DNA of 64,000 bases from NCBI GenBank assembly GCA_963846885.1, contig CAWJXS010000003.1:286066-350065 (forward strand), in the 5' to 3' direction. Below the pieces are notes generated by a model that ran no database searches, was not told the DNA's origin, and saw nothing but the letters and a program-made list of their open reading frames with translations. Below, one piece after another: positions 63,959 to 64,000 of this stretch (positions within the stretch are counted from its first letter, which is position 1; each line of letters opens with the position of its first letter). Origin of the DNA: RPQJ01 sp963846885 (lineage in GTDB: Bacteria; Pseudomonadota; Gammaproteobacteria; Steroidobacterales; Steroidobacteraceae). The translations under genes were made by a program, and so were the position numbers.

Positions 63959-64000
63959 ATGACACGCAGTCAGCGGTCTCGATCGCAGGGAGAGCCCGAC
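63959..64000 (+). CDS. Start of a plus-strand gene cut by the window edge
   Basis: ATG 63959 is preceded by a strong GAGGAAAA ribosome-binding site at 63942-63949. Fourteen codons follow to the edge (MTRSQRSRSQGEPD). Too little is seen to name it. It is divergent from the DUF4124 gene with a 180-base spacer, in which no clear promoter was recognised. Confidence 0.5.
   Translation, partial: MTRSQRSRSQGEPD

Overview
The window reads as a chromosomal segment of a high-GC gammaproteobacterium. Gene orders typical of that class run through it: gatC-gatA-gatB, mreB-mreC-mreD-mrdA-rodA-mltB-dacA with ybeD, lipB and lipA, lptD-surA-pdxA-rsmA-apaG-apaH, and gcvT-gcvH-gcvPA-gcvPB. The kynurenine operon, the split glycine decarboxylase (GcvPA/GcvPB), GatCAB, a MurU/AmgK pair and intergenic heptamer repeats suggest the Xanthomonadales/Nevskiales/Steroidobacterales side of the class. 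That placement is inference. No rRNA, tRNA, CRISPR array, prophage or complete insertion sequence was seen. Coding density is very high, and many neighbours overlap by four bases.

Layout. 1-7.6 kb (minus): the 5' part of a D-aminoacylase-like lipoprotein, metF, hslO, a class I fumarase with a frameshift, and gatC/gatA/gatB. 7.7-17 kb (plus): the cell-elongation cluster mreBCD, mrdA and rodA, followed by mltB, a lipoprotein DD-carboxypeptidase, a D-amino-acid aminotransferase and ybeD. lipB and lipA converge on it from the minus strand. 18.7-19.15 kb: a gene-free stretch of hairpin repeats. 19.2-21 kb (minus): murU and amgK, for MurNAc salvage. 21-28.3 kb (plus): lptD, surA, pdxA, rsmA, a Usp protein, apaG and apaH. 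28.3-28.6 kb: a second cluster of the same hairpin repeats. 28.6-33.3 kb: an unknown exported protein, divergent from an operon for the lower kynurenine pathway (3-hydroxyanthranilate dioxygenase, formamidase, kynureninase, kynurenine monooxygenase).

33.3-36.6 kb: a hybrid sensor kinase and an exported cyanophycinase-like peptidase. 36.7-40.7 kb (minus): rlmI-like, lgt, thyA, a SET-domain methyltransferase and folA. 40.8-42.9 kb (plus): a thioredoxin-domain protein of the YyaL type. 43.1-53.6 kb (minus): an M23 protein, an HIT protein, DUF486, a HAD phosphatase, a frameshifted NhaD-like antiporter, a ComB-like phosphatase, a PLP decarboxylase, Sua5, a 950-residue tandem HtrA-like protease and a PfkB kinase. 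53.7-58.8 kb (minus): dgkA and the glycine-cleavage operon under a tandem glycine riboswitch. 58.9-64 kb: a DUF885 peptidase, ispG, rsgA, a DUF4124 protein and the start of one further gene.

The most unusual signal is a repeat family present as four intact copies at 18.9, 19.05, 28.45 and 28.55 kb. Each copy has the same 28-nt asymmetric core inside a long, perfect or near-perfect inverted repeat. The arm sequence differs from copy to copy, yet each pair of arms still matches. Two conserved genes (fumarase and the NhaD-like antiporter) each carry a single extra base that splits the reading frame. These may be real lesions or assembly errors.
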